From JBCDBW01 sp039182965 (lineage in GTDB: Bacteria; Verrucomicrobiota; Verrucomicrobiia; Verrucomicrobiales; DEV007): DNA of 64,000 nucleotides. The DNA is taken from positions 1 to 64,000 of the forward strand of contig JBCDBW010000007.1 of assembly GCA_039182965.1 (NCBI GenBank), given 5' to 3'. Positions 1-8,502 of this stretch are shown here, piece after piece. The notes under the pieces are model-generated. The model saw nothing but the letters and a program-made list of their open reading frames with translations. It had not been told where the DNA came from and did not search any database. How positions within the stretch are numbered: position 1 is the first letter of the stretch; each line of letters begins with the position of its first letter. Made by a program: the position numbers and the translations under genes.

Positions 1-2
1 AT

Positions 3-1073
3 GAGAACCGCTTCCGCGAAAACCGCGAAAACCAGGGCATCAACGAAAACTACGGCCGCGAAATCCTTGAGCTATCCACGGTCGGCGTTGAGGCCGGGTA
101 TACGCCTGCCGATGTCGACATGGTTTCCCGTGTTTTCTCCGGCTGGCGCTATGAACGCACCAACCCAAATGCCGAGAACACCGCGCAGCTTTTCGAATTT
201 GCGTTTTTCCCTGAAGATCATGACCCGCAGGACAAGCTGATCCCATTCTTGGGCACCACCATCACGGGCCGTGAAGGCGCGGCAGGCGTACAGGAAGGGG
301 AGGAGCTGATCGCGCTTCTCGCAAACCACCCGAATACGCAGTCGCGCACTTGCCGCAAGCTGGTCCAGCTCCTTGTGGCAGACGACGGGCCCGCAGGGTT
401 TGTGCAGTCTTGCGTTGCTGCCTGGGGTGTGGATGGCGACATCGACGCGATGCTGCGCGCCATCTTGCTGAACCCGGCCTATGTCAACACGGCCGCTTAC
501 CAGCGCAACAAAGCCAAGACGCCGTTTGAATATTCCGTCTCCGTGATCCGGGCCTTCGGCGCGCGTCCAGACAATGTCGCAGAGGACGGCTTCTGGAACC
601 GATTCCGCGAGGCCCATGAGCAAGCGGGCTACAATTTTGTACGCTTCCCCGTGCCGACTGGCCTGCCCGAGGTTTCCGCCGCATGGCTGAACTCGGCTTC
701 GATGATCGCAAGCTATAACCGGGTCACCGATGTCATTGAATCGCGCCAAAACTACGGAATCGACCCGAGGCCAGCATCGGCGATGTCGGGTGATGGAGCG
801 GAGTATGATTTCAACGAGCCATTGCTGGAAAACTTATTGGGGACCGAAGGATTCGAACGTGAGGTTGTCTTGTCGATGTTGTTTATTTCGCCGGGACGTC
901 ATGCGGGACCGGGTGGGGACATCGCCGAGATTTGTGAAGAAGCGGAGGCGAAGCATCCTGGCTTACGCACGGCGATGACCGACTTGGTGGCGAGTCACGA
1001 TCAGTTGATTGAGATATTGGTGGGGCGATACCGTGAGGGGCTCAGTGCGGCACCTTTTGGAGTAGGCGTTTGA
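3..1073 (+). CDS. DUF1800 family protein, C-terminal part (5' truncated)
   Basis: The reading frame is already open at the window edge, so only the C-terminal part is present. It begins with NENYGREILELSTVGVEAGY, which matches the conserved core of DUF1800 proteins (usually NENYARELLELHTLGV). A later stretch, NTQSRTCRKLVQLLV, fits the same family. DUF1800 proteins are secreted or periplasmic, have no proven reaction, and are usually encoded next to a DUF1501 gene, which would lie off the left edge. Oddly, composition and codon choice change inside the ORF near base 780: before it the + strand is C-rich and leucine is often CTG/CTC/CTT, after it the strand is G-rich and leucine is mostly TTG. 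Family call is firm; the unity of the two halves is less so. Confidence 0.8.
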   Translation, partial: ENRFRENRENQGINENYGREILELSTVGVEAGYTPADVDMVSRVFSGWRYERTNPNAENTAQLFEFAFFPEDHDPQDKLIPFLGTTITGREGAAGVQEGEELIALLANHPNTQSRTCRKLVQLLVADDGPAGFVQSCVAAWGVDGDIDAMLRAILLNPAYVNTAAYQRNKAKTPFEYSVSVIRAFGARPDNVAEDGFWNRFREAHEQAGYNFVRFPVPTGLPEVSAAWLNSASMIASYNRVTDVIESRQNYGIDPRPASAMSGDGAEYDFNEPLLENLLGTEGFEREVVLSMLFISPGRHAGPGGDIAEICEEAEAKHPGLRTAMTDLVASHDQLIEILVGRYREGLSAAPFGVGV

Positions 1074-1122
1074 TTCGGGGGGATAAAGGAGTGCGGGGGG
1101 CTGGTTGGGAATCAGCCCTTGT

Positions 1123-1149
1123 TTGACCCTAAGGTAGTTGGGGTATATT
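1123..1149 (+). promoter_or_regulatory. Candidate sigma-70 promoter of the HtrA-type gene
   Basis: TTGACC (1123-1128) and TATATT (1144-1149) are separated by 15 bp. This is shorter than the optimal 17 bp, but both hexamers are close to consensus. Predicted transcription start is about 1156, giving a very short leader before the ATG at 1164. Confidence 0.4.
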
Positions 1150-1163
1150 GGACGGGGACAAAG

Positions 1164-2261
1164 ATGAAGGCTACAGCGATGAGATTGGTGGGAGTATGCC
1201 TGGCCGCAGTTTTGGCGGTATTGTTTTGGGTGACTGCCCGCGGCCAAGAAGGGGCGGTGGCGGAACCGCGCGGTGTATCGCCGAGGGGGCCGTTGTTGGA
1301 AATGGAGGCGAAGACGATTGCGTTGTTTGAGCAAGCTTCGCCTTCTGTGGTTTATATCACGAGTGTCGCCTTGAGACGGGATTTTTTCTCGAGGAACGTG
1401 TTTGAGATTCCGCAAGGGACAGGAACGGGTTTTATTTGGGATGACGACGGCCACATTGTGACCAATTTTCACGTGATCCAGAACAGTTCGGGCGTTCAGG
1501 TCACCTTGCCGGACAAGACCTCTTGGGATGCAGAGCTGGTCGGAGTGGAACCGAACAAGGAGTTGGCGGTTTTGCGGATTGATGCGCCGCGAGAGAAGTT
1601 GAAGGCGATTCGGATGGGGACATCACGGAATTTGAAAGTGGGACAGGTGGTATTGGCGATTGGGAACCCATTTGGGTTGGACCAGACTTTGACGACGGGT
1701 GTGATCAGCGGTTTGGGCCGAGAGATAGAGGCGTTGACGCGGGTGCCGATATCGGGCGTTATTCAAACGGATGCCGCGATCAACCCGGGGAATTCGGGCG
1801 GGCCCTTGTTGGACAGTGACGGGCGTTTGATTGGGATCAATACGGCGATATATAGTCCGTCAGGAGCTTATGCTGGGGTGGGTTTTGCCGTGCCTGTTGA
1901 TGTGATCAACCAGGTGATTCCTGAATTGATTGCGTATGGACGGGTTACTCAGCCGGTTTTGGGGGTGAATTTGGCGGACACAAGAATTGCTCGGCAGTGG
2001 GGTGTGAAAGGCGCATTGGTGATGCGGGTAGGGTCTGGGACCGGGGCTGAGCAGGCGGGTTTGCGCCCGACGCGGCGCGATGAGCGCGGTCGCTATTTGC
2101 TGGGGGACATCATTCTGGCGGTGAATGGGGAGCCGGTGGTTGATTCGGTTGACATTTACAGTGCTTTAGACGGGATGAAGGTGGGTGAGGAAGCGGAAGT
2201 GGTGATTCTCCGAGACGGGGAAGAAGAAACGGTGAAGATACTGCTTACGGGGGCAAAGTGA
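1164..2261 (+). CDS. HtrA/DegP-type trypsin-like serine protease with one PDZ domain
   Basis: S1C-family protease of 365 aa. Residues 1-27 form a signal peptide or membrane anchor. The protease domain follows, with catalytic His103 in TNFHVI and Ser211 in NPGNSGGP; a single PDZ domain fills about residues 270-365. Such proteases degrade misfolded envelope proteins in the periplasm. The position of the catalytic Asp (D in the usual DxAVL motif) is Glu133 here (NKELAVLRI), an unusual conservative change. The ATG at 1164 is preferred to the upstream in-frame TTG (1119) because it starts directly at the signal peptide and follows a plausible promoter. The next gene, a permease, starts 113 bp downstream on the same strand. 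Confidence 0.9.
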   Translation: MKATAMRLVGVCLAAVLAVLFWVTARGQEGAVAEPRGVSPRGPLLEMEAKTIALFEQASPSVVYITSVALRRDFFSRNVFEIPQGTGTGFIWDDDGHIVTNFHVIQNSSGVQVTLPDKTSWDAELVGVEPNKELAVLRIDAPREKLKAIRMGTSRNLKVGQVVLAIGNPFGLDQTLTTGVISGLGREIEALTRVPISGVIQTDAAINPGNSGGPLLDSDGRLIGINTAIYSPSGAYAGVGFAVPVDVINQVIPELIAYGRVTQPVLGVNLADTRIARQWGVKGALVMRVGSGTGAEQAGLRPTRRDERGRYLLGDIILAVNGEPVVDSVDIYSALDGMKVGEEAEVVILRDGEEETVKILLTGAK

Positions 2262-2374
2262 ATCTGATGTTGGGCGGTTGGTTTTGAAAATGGGTAAATA
2301 GCGGAGATTTTGGTTTGTTGCGGGGGCGGAATTTGTTTTGCTCGGCCCGGTAAGAACCCCCGAGAGATCTCCGT

Positions 2375-3769
2375 ATGAATCCTTTTTTGATTCTATTGAT
2401 TGGCACCGTCATTGTGATTGGCGGGATTGTGGCGTTGCGAATTGGTGCGTTTTTCAGTCTCATTTTAGCGGCGATTATGGTGAGCATTCTGGCGCCTGGC
2501 GGAGACAAGATTACGCGGGTGGCGGAGGCCTTTGGGAGTACGGCGGGAGCGATTACGATTGTGATTGCGTGTGCGGCGGTGATTGGCAAAGCGATGATGG
2601 ATAGTGGTGCGGCGGATCGGGTGGTGCGGGCATTTTTGAAGAGCTTGGGTGAGAAGCGAGCGCCGGTGGCGATGATGTCGAGTGGGTTCGTGCTGTCGAT
2701 TCCGGTGTTCTTTGACACCGTATTTTATTTGTTGGTGCCCTTGGCGCGGTCGCTATACCGGAGCACTAAGAAGAATTTTTTGCTATATGTTCTGGCGATT
2801 GGAGTTGGTGGTGCGATTACGCATACTTTGGTGCCGCCGACTCCGGGACCATTGTTGATGGCGGCGAACCTCGATTTTGACGTGGGGATCATGATCATCA
2901 TGGGAATCGTGGTTGCGTTTCCGACGGCGGTGGTGGCCTTGTGGTTTGCGCATTGGTTGCAGCGACGGATGGATATTCCGATGCGGCCGGTGGCAGGAGT
3001 GGGGGACGAGGAAAAGGAGGTGGTTGCGGATGAAGTACCATTGCCTGGATTGTTCGTGTCGTTATTGCCGATTATCTTGCCTGTTTTGTTGATCGGGGGG
3101 AACACCGTGATTTCGACGATGGCGGAGGAAGCCGGGGAAGCTTCATGGCAGGTCGGGGTGGTGAAGTCCCTTTCGATTTTGGGGGATACTTCGAAGTCTT
3201 TGCCGTCGGTGGCATTGTTGATTTCGGCGGCGGTTGCGGTGTTGACCTATTGGAGCACCCGCAAGCCCAGTTTGGTGGAGATGGGCAAATCGATTGAGTC
3301 GGCTTTGATGAGTGCGGGGATCATCATTTTGATTACCTCGGCTGGCGGCGCATTTGGGGGGATGTTGAAGCTGACGGGTTTGAAGGAAGCGATCCAGGGT
3401 ATGTTCGCAGAATCGACGGTTTCTGCGGCGACGGTGATGTTGCTAATGGGGTGGGCGATTGCCGCGATGTTGAAGACGAGCCAGGGTTCGAGCACGGTGG
3501 CGATGATCACGGCGTCGGGAATGCTGGCTTCGTTGGCGGATCCGACGGTGATTCACCCGGTATATTTGGCGTTAGCGATTGGATCGGGTTCTTTGTTTGT
3601 ATCGTGGATGAATGACAGTGGGTTTTGGATTTTCTCGAAAATGAGCGGGTTGACGGAGGTGGAAGCTTTGAAGACGTGGACGCCGGCTTTGGCGGTGTTG
3701 AGTGTCGTGGGCTTGCTGATTACGATGTTATTAGCGAAGTTACTGCCGATGGCGATGGGGGCTGTCTAA
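2375..3769 (+). CDS. GntP family gluconate:H+ symporter-like permease
   Basis: A 464-aa, highly hydrophobic protein with about a dozen membrane segments, matching the GntP family (gluconate and related sugar-acid importers). Family features include the N-terminal LILLIGTVIVIGGIVALRIG stretch, SIPVFFDTVFYLL and LVPPTPGPL. A hydrophilic loop lies near residues 208-222 (VGDEEKEVVADE). The exact substrate (gluconate, glycerate, serine and others occur in the family) cannot be read from the sequence. No sugar-acid kinase or dehydratase gene is adjacent. It converges with the small DUF6868 gene. Confidence 0.88.
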   Translation: MNPFLILLIGTVIVIGGIVALRIGAFFSLILAAIMVSILAPGGDKITRVAEAFGSTAGAITIVIACAAVIGKAMMDSGAADRVVRAFLKSLGEKRAPVAMMSSGFVLSIPVFFDTVFYLLVPLARSLYRSTKKNFLLYVLAIGVGGAITHTLVPPTPGPLLMAANLDFDVGIMIIMGIVVAFPTAVVALWFAHWLQRRMDIPMRPVAGVGDEEKEVVADEVPLPGLFVSLLPIILPVLLIGGNTVISTMAEEAGEASWQVGVVKSLSILGDTSKSLPSVALLISAAVAVLTYWSTRKPSLVEMGKSIESALMSAGIIILITSAGGAFGGMLKLTGLKEAIQGMFAESTVSAATVMLLMGWAIAAMLKTSQGSSTVAMITASGMLASLADPTVIHPVYLALAIGSGSLFVSWMNDSGFWIFSKMSGLTEVEALKTWTPALAVLSVVGLLITMLLAKLLPMAMGAV

Positions 3770-3810
3770 GGTTCGCGAAGACGCTGAGGCTGTTTATTTG
3801 TTTTCTTCCT

Positions 3811-4053
3811 TTAGCCGACGATGTGGAGGGCGATGTAAGGGACGAGGTTGAAGAAGAATATGGCGATTTTGTAGGCGCCGATGCCGGCATAGTGGATGAC
3901 GTTGAACGTTTCCCTGTGCATCTTGAACCAGCGGCTGTGGATGGAGAAAATCCAATTGCGGCAGCACCCCATCATGAGGAACCAAAGTGTTGCGAAGGCA
4001 ATATTGATGGTGATGCACCAGCCAAGGAATTCGCGTGCGGTCTCGAGGTTCAT
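3811..4053 (-). CDS. DUF6868 family small membrane protein
   Basis: An 80-aa protein with two or three hydrophobic segments and the pattern LGWCITIN..LWFLMMG..RNWIFSIHSRWFKM..ETFNVIHYAGIGAYKIAI..NLVPYIAL, which I recognise as the DUF6868 family found in many Gram-negative bacteria. No function is known. The start at 4053 is chosen because AAAGGAG lies 7-9 bp upstream; an upstream in-frame start would extend through this ribosome-binding site. The gene is followed at a short distance on the other strand by the GntP permease (convergent), and the GbsR regulator lies upstream on the same strand. Confidence 0.8.
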   Translation of the reverse strand: MNLETAREFLGWCITINIAFATLWFLMMGCCRNWIFSIHSRWFKMHRETFNVIHYAGIGAYKIAIFFFNLVPYIALHIVG

Positions 4054-4130
4054 GGGACAAGCTCCTTTCTTAGGTCTCAAGAAATAGACTGCTTTTGGGG
4101 CGAAGGGGTTCGAAAAATGGGGGATAGAAA

Positions 4131-4652
4131 CTAGCGAAGGAGCTTCGTGGCCATTGTGACGAGTTTCGATTGCTCGGAGGCAGCCATTTTTTCGAGGAGG
4201 GTATCGGCGAACTTCAGGAAATCGAGGAGGTTTTCCATTTGCAGATGGAATTCTTTGGCTTCGTTTGTGCGTAGGGATTTAGTTTGGGCGGCACAAGTGG
4301 TGAGCACCTCAACGGCCGGTGAAATCTCTCGTCGTTTGCGTTCGCGTGCGATGGTACAGAACATTTTCCAGACGTCTTTCTCGGCTTCGAAGTATTCCTT
4401 GCGTTCGCCCTTGCGGATGACGGAGCGGATGAGGCCCCAACCGACGAGGTCGCGGAGATTGGTATTGGCGTTCCCGCGCGAGATTCGGAGTTCGCCCATG
4501 ATTTCGTCTGTGGAAAGGGATTGGGGGCTGGTCATGAGAAGGGCATGGATTTGGGCCATGGTGCGATTGATGCCCCAGGCGTTTCCGATCGCGCCCCATT
4601 GGGAGACGAATTCGTCGCGGGCGGCGGAGAGTTGGTCGGATTCACTACTCAT
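4131..4652 (-). CDS. GbsR/MarR family transcriptional regulator
   Basis: A 173-aa winged-helix protein. The segment WGINRTMAQIHALLMTSPQ followed by TDEIMGELRISRGNANTNL and LVGWGLIRSV is typical of the GbsR branch of MarR-type regulators, which in Bacillus control choline and glycine-betaine genes. The C-terminal half is helical and probably dimerises. The chosen ATG (4652) removes an unlikely N-terminal extension and has TGAAAG upstream. The regulated genes are unknown; DUF6868 lies 77 bp downstream on the same strand and is the obvious candidate besides the gene itself. Confidence 0.85.
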   Translation of the reverse strand: MSSESDQLSAARDEFVSQWGAIGNAWGINRTMAQIHALLMTSPQSLSTDEIMGELRISRGNANTNLRDLVGWGLIRSVIRKGERKEYFEAEKDVWKMFCTIARERKRREISPAVEVLTTCAAQTKSLRTNEAKEFHLQMENLLDFLKFADTLLEKMAASEQSKLVTMATKLLR

Positions 4653-4655
4653 AAC

Positions 4656-4673
4656 TTTCAGTAAATATTGAAA
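4656..4673. promoter_or_regulatory. Imperfect palindrome just upstream of the GbsR-type gene
   Basis: TTTCAGTAAATATTGAAA has matching outer arms TTTCA/TGAAA and lies a few bases upstream of the regulator's start codon. It is AT-rich unlike its surroundings, so an autoregulatory operator is plausible. A second, perfect 6+5+6 palindrome (TCAATT-caccA-AATTGA) occurs at 4802-4818. No binding data support either. Confidence 0.3.
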
Positions 4674-4935
4674 ATTTTGGAAAAGCAAGGTGTTTCGTTG
4701 CGTGGTTTCGCGGATGCACCGTTTCGCGGGGCCGATCAGCCAGTGCTCAGGGCGGACGTGGTAGACTCCGCTATGACAGAAGTCGTGATATGGAATGGGC
4801 GTCAATTCACCAAATTGATGAACTCAAGGGAGCCTACGATGAGAAGGATGGTGACTTTTTGGATAGCGGAGAGAGCCGGGTGAAAGGGGGAGGGGCGCAG
4901 GGAGTAGCACGATGGGTCTGATATTGGTCCTTCGG

Positions 4936-5460
4936 CTAGGTGTGCGTGCCGCGGATAGGGTAATTGGTTTCCTGGACCCACTCGACGGTTTCGAGTAGTT
5001 CGGCGAGGTCGGCGCGGTTGAAGGGGGTGTTTGATATTTCGACGAGATGGAGACGGCCCTCGCCATTGACGGCGAAGGTGGCGGGTTCCGCGAAGGGTCG
5101 ATCGGTTTCTTCGGGGCTTCGCGGGTGGGAGATGTAGAGTCCGAGTTCGCGCATGTGGTCGATAGTCAGGTTGTAGGCAACGGGGAACTTGAGTTTGTTG
5201 TTGTTGACCATTGATTGGGCCTTTTCGAGAGGGTCGCCCGACACTGCGACGAGTTCGGCGTTTGCCTTCGCGAATTCATCGCGCAGTTCTTCCAGTCGCG
5301 CGAGGTATTGGTTGCACAGTGGGCAGTGCAGTCCGCGGTAGACAATCACGACTTGCCAGGCGCTTACGATACTTGTTTTTCCAAGAGTGATTCTGTCCCC
5401 TTGTGTGAGGGGCAATGTGAGGGGAGGCAAGGTTCCGCCCGAGTCGAGTTTTGTTGTCAT
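4936..5460 (-). CDS. AhpC/TSA-family thioredoxin-fold protein (peroxiredoxin-like)
   Basis: A 174-aa cytoplasmic protein with a thioredoxin fold. Cys46 and Cys49 form a CPLC redox motif after VVIVYRGLHCPLC, placed as in the 'peroxiredoxin-like/AhpC-TSA' family. These proteins reduce hydroperoxides or disulfides with electrons from thioredoxin or glutathione. The gene follows the next peroxiredoxin-like gene by only 7 bp, and the alcohol dehydrogenase gene lies upstream of that, so the three form one operon facing the HxlR-type regulator. Two resolving-type cysteines separated by two residues make a disulfide reductase role equally possible. Confidence 0.82.
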   Translation of the reverse strand: MTTKLDSGGTLPPLTLPLTQGDRITLGKTSIVSAWQVVIVYRGLHCPLCNQYLARLEELRDEFAKANAELVAVSGDPLEKAQSMVNNNKLKFPVAYNLTIDHMRELGLYISHPRSPEETDRPFAEPATFAVNGEGRLHLVEISNTPFNRADLAELLETVEWVQETNYPIRGTHT

Positions 5461-5467
5461 AGGATCT

Positions 5468-6058
5468 TCAGGCGGCGTTGATTCTTGTTAATTCGCGGAT
5501 GATTTCGGAGCCGTTTGCGCGCTGGGTGTAGTCCCGTTTTGCGTGTTTAAAGAGGATGCGTCCGTCTTCGCGACCCACGATATAAGTGGCGGGGACGTTT
5601 AGTTCGCTCGTGTCAAAGTAGCCTTCGACCGGTTCTGTGATACTGAGATCTTTGTAGATTTGTGTTACTTCTTCAGTGGCGTAATAGGTCATTCCGAGTT
5701 CCTTACCGAAGGCGTTTGAAACATCGGTGACAAGCGTGATTTGGTCGGAAGAAAACGTTGATTCTTCGGGGGTTTCTCGAGTGACGGCGACCATTTTGCA
5801 TCCGATTTTTTTGAATGATTCGGCCATGCCGTTCAACATCTCCATTTGCGCTCGACAGTAGGGGCACCAAGAGGCGCGCATGAAGGTGAGAAGCAAGGGA
5901 TTGTCCTGGTAGAAATTGCCAATGGGTAGCTGGCGGCCGTCGAATGTGGTGACGCTCACGTTGGGCATGAGATCGCCCACGGGGGTGATTCTACGTTCGA
6001 TTCGTTCATCGAGAACGTCGACGGCGCGGATTTTCAGGTGTTCGATTTTTGAAAGCAT
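5468..6058 (-). CDS. Peroxiredoxin-like AhpC/TSA family protein
   Basis: A 196-aa protein with a helical N-terminal region (1-30) and a thioredoxin-fold domain bearing the active motif RASWCPYC (Cys65 and Cys68). Similar proteins are annotated 'peroxiredoxin-like family'. The start at 6058 (MLSKIEHLK) is preferred because further upstream the frame would overlap the dehydrogenase gene by many codons. It sits between the alcohol dehydrogenase (22 bp upstream) and the second thioredoxin-fold gene (7 bp downstream), which supports a joint role in handling oxidants or electrophiles. Confidence 0.82.
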   Translation of the reverse strand: MLSKIEHLKIRAVDVLDERIERRITPVGDLMPNVSVTTFDGRQLPIGNFYQDNPLLLTFMRASWCPYCRAQMEMLNGMAESFKKIGCKMVAVTRETPEESTFSSDQITLVTDVSNAFGKELGMTYYATEEVTQIYKDLSITEPVEGYFDTSELNVPATYIVGREDGRILFKHAKRDYTQRANGSEIIRELTRINAA

Positions 6059-6080
6059 CGCTTGTATGTGTGTTGGATGA

Positions 6081-7085
6081 TTAATTGCGGTCGAGAATGA
6101 TCCGATATCGAGCATTGCCGGACTCCAAGTGTTCGATGGCGTCATTTACGTCGTTCATTGAAAAGTGTTCTGTCGTCGGGGTGATTTCGTGTCGGGCGGC
6201 AAAGTTCAGCATTTTCCGAATGGTGGCCGGGCTTCCGACGGGGGAAGAGCTGAGCGAGAGCTGGCTGAACATCATGGGAATGAGGTTGAGCTCCAGCGGC
6301 TGCGTGACGGCGCCGAGCATGTGCATTCGCCCTCGAGGTTTGAGTGTGGCGAGGTAGTTGTTCCAGTCCAAAGGGACGTTTACGGTGGAGAGGATCAGAT
6401 CGAAGCTGCCGGCGGCGTTCTTGATGGCGTCATCGTCGCGAGAGTTGATCGTGTGGTGGGCTCCGAGAGACAGAGCTTCCTCAGCCTTGGAGCTGCTGGA
6501 AGTGAAGGCCGTGACCTCACATCCCCAGGCCCGACTGAATTTTAGGGCGAGATGGCCGAGGCCTCCGATACCGATCACGGCTACATGGGCGTTTGGGGAA
6601 ACGTTCATTTGGACGAGTGGATTATAGACAGCCATCCCGCCGCAGAGGAGAGGGCCTGCCTCGCGGGCGTTCAGTTCTTCGGGCAGCAGGGCGACACTTG
6701 CGGCCTGAGCCCTTACGGTATCGGCGAAACCGCCGTGTCGACCGATGATCGTCGGTTCGGAAGTGGCGCAAAGATTGTGGTGTCCTTCGAGGCATTCGTC
6801 ACAGGTCAGGCAATACGCGGCGTGCCAGCCGAGGCCGACGTGTTGTCCGGTTTTGAGATGTGATACGGCATTGCCGATTGCGGAGATGGTTCCGATGATC
6901 TCGTGTCCTGGGACAAAGGGATATGAGGTCAGGCCCCATTCGTTTTTGAGCATACTAATGTCGCTATGGCAGATACCGCAGTGATCGACGGCGATATCGA
7001 CCTCGTCTGATCCGAGTGGGTTGGGTTTGAACTCGAAGGGTTGGAGGGGGCCCTTTGGAGTGGTGGCGGCGAATGCTTGTATCAT
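6081..7085 (-). CDS. Zinc-dependent NAD(P) alcohol/aldehyde dehydrogenase (MDR superfamily)
   Basis: A 334-aa medium-chain dehydrogenase/reductase. Catalytic zinc ligands are Cys36 (DHCGICHSD), His61-Glu62 (PGHE) and Cys148; structural zinc ligands are Cys92, Cys95, Cys98 and Cys106. The Rossmann nucleotide-binding loop is GIGGLG at 172-177. The sequence is close to the CAD/YahK/Ahr type that reduces aldehydes with NADPH. It is the first gene of a three-gene operon with two thioredoxin-fold proteins and is divergent from the HxlR-type regulator, 62 bp away. Substrate is not determined; aldehyde detoxification is the likeliest role. Confidence 0.92.
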   Translation of the reverse strand: MIQAFAATTPKGPLQPFEFKPNPLGSDEVDIAVDHCGICHSDISMLKNEWGLTSYPFVPGHEIIGTISAIGNAVSHLKTGQHVGLGWHAAYCLTCDECLEGHHNLCATSEPTIIGRHGGFADTVRAQAASVALLPEELNAREAGPLLCGGMAVYNPLVQMNVSPNAHVAVIGIGGLGHLALKFSRAWGCEVTAFTSSSSKAEEALSLGAHHTINSRDDDAIKNAAGSFDLILSTVNVPLDWNNYLATLKPRGRMHMLGAVTQPLELNLIPMMFSQLSLSSSPVGSPATIRKMLNFAARHEITPTTEHFSMNDVNDAIEHLESGNARYRIILDRN

Positions 7086-7147
7086 TTTGGGAAGCGTTGC
7101 AATCGAAGTAACATTTGTCAACCAGTAGACTTTTTGTAACCTATGAT
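7086..7147. promoter_or_regulatory. Divergent promoter region between dehydrogenase operon and HxlR regulator
   Basis: The 62-bp spacer must hold both promoters and probably the HxlR operator. The minus strand shows a TTGACA hexamer (7121-7116), and on the minus strand GTTACAAA and GTTGACAAA form a near-direct repeat. No full HxlR palindrome could be recognised. Confidence 0.35.
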
Positions 7148-7501
7148 ATGCCAAACAAACGAACGAAAATACTTGAGCCTCGAATTGAAATTCCTCCTTG
7201 CGATGAACCGTGTCCGATTGAGCGTGGGATGCGGATAATCGGGGGCAAGTGGAAGGGATCGATCTTGTGGCATCTACAGGATGGGCCCCTGCGATTCAAT
7301 GAATTGGCGCGTTTGTTGGGGGGCGCGAGCCGTAAGATGGTGAATGCGCGATTGAAGGAGATGGAGGGGATGGGGCTGGTTTGTCGGACGGTATTGAGCG
7401 ATCGACCTATTGCCGTCCAGTATGAGATTACGACGTTTGGTCGATCGGCGCTGAAGGTATTGGATCGACTGAAGCGTTGGGCGGAGGAGAGTGGAATATA
7501 G
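7148..7501 (+). CDS. HxlR family transcriptional regulator
   Basis: A 117-aa winged-helix regulator with the family signature CPIERGMRIIGGKWKGSILWHL, then RFNELARLLGGASRKMVNARLKEMEGMGLV. Cys18 and Cys22 (CDEPC) lie at the N-terminus, where the conserved redox cysteine of sensors such as HypR, YodB and QsrR is found. These sensors respond to quinones, aldehydes or disulfide stress and control divergent reductase genes. The divergent operon here encodes a dehydrogenase and two thioredoxin-fold proteins, which fits that model. The ATG at 7148 is used; the longer frame lacks support. Confidence 0.9.
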   Translation: MPNKRTKILEPRIEIPPCDEPCPIERGMRIIGGKWKGSILWHLQDGPLRFNELARLLGGASRKMVNARLKEMEGMGLVCRTVLSDRPIAVQYEITTFGRSALKVLDRLKRWAEESGI

Positions 7502-7788
7502 CGGCATGATTATTGGATTGCGCAAGAGACCGCGCGTTTGGGCCTTCGACTGAGCGCTGTGCAGTGGCACCGGTGATGGTGGTTAATGGGGGCAAAGGTA
7601 CAAGCGTCAGTGCGGAATCTTCCCCGTTGCTGGAATGGGGCTGTCTTGCAACAAACTGGAATGACATGAATCAAGTTGCGCGAGGAACTGCTTGATGGTT
7701 TCCTTTTGCGAGGTGTCCTTGACACGATATTCGCCCTGCGCGTTTCGGGCATGAGTTCCCTTATTCTGAATACAGAGGAGTGCGACCA
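7502..7788. other. Spacer without recognised gene
   Basis: The 287 bp between the HxlR gene and the next gene hold no ORF with family support. The only clear signal is AGAGGAG just upstream of the ATG at 7789. Confidence 0.5.
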
Positions 7789-8220
7789 ATGAAAAAGCCA
7801 ATGCTTGCTGCGATCAGTTTGACCTTAATCCTTTGTGGAGGCATCCTCTCTGCTGAGGATGATGAGCTACTTGAGAAGTTGGTGGCGGAGGAGAACACAA
7901 TATACGAGGCGCTCAAGAACAAGGACGAGGAAACGTTGGCCAAGATGTTAGAGAAGCAGAAGCTTGCGGTACTTCCTGGCCTTGGGCGCTTGCCGCTTCC
8001 GGAAGTATTGGCGCTTCAACCCGAGGTTGAATCATTCAGCGTCAGCGATGCGAAGTTGTTTCGTGTGAATGATGATTGTGTGATCCTGAGCTACAGGTAC
8101 ACGTGGTCTGGCAGCCGTAGTGGGGACGAGGTTACCGAACATGTATCGTTTGCGACATCTGTGTGGTCGAAGTTTGATGGGAAGTGGCGTGCAGTATTTT
8201 ATCAAGCGACGCCGGAGTAG
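7789..8220 (+). CDS. Small secreted protein, SnoaL/DUF4440-like fold
   Basis: A 143-aa protein with a clear signal peptide (MKKPMLAAISLTLILCGGILSA) and a mature domain starting EENTIYEALKNKDEETLAKML, then LSYRYTWSG and WSKFDGKWRAVFYQATPE. That layout resembles DUF4440/SnoaL-like (NTF2-fold) proteins, which bind or turn over small molecules, but no catalytic residues can be assigned. The ATG is chosen for the perfect AGAGGAG 8 bp upstream. Its base composition is less G-skewed than its neighbours, hinting at later acquisition. It appears to be a single-gene unit. Confidence 0.7.
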   Translation: MKKPMLAAISLTLILCGGILSAEDDELLEKLVAEENTIYEALKNKDEETLAKMLEKQKLAVLPGLGRLPLPEVLALQPEVESFSVSDAKLFRVNDDCVILSYRYTWSGSRSGDEVTEHVSFATSVWSKFDGKWRAVFYQATPE

Positions 8221-8502
8221 GGAGATTTTTAGGATTGGAGGGAAGTTTTTTCGAGGGCGCGCTGATTTTTCAGGTCGTGCGGAGCGAGGGTGGGAGTTCG
8301 CGTGGAAGCGGGGAGTATTGTGGGATGGCACGCGTCTCGCCAATAGTGTTCGGCAGGAAATCTGCTGCCGGATGGTTTACTGAGGCTGGAGAGTGAGGCG
8401 GAGCTATTCGACGAGAGGCAGATACATATTCGGGCGAATGGGGAAGCAGTCTGAGCATGCCGAAGCGCGGGACTTCCGTGTCCCGTCGACCCCCTGTGGC
8501 CT
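8221..8502. other. Spacer next to decayed insertion sequence
   Basis: No gene is recognised. A short hairpin GGGAC-ttccgt-GTCCC lies near 8469-8484, just outside the transposase remnant; it could be part of the element's end but no matching repeat was found on the other side. Confidence 0.4.
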
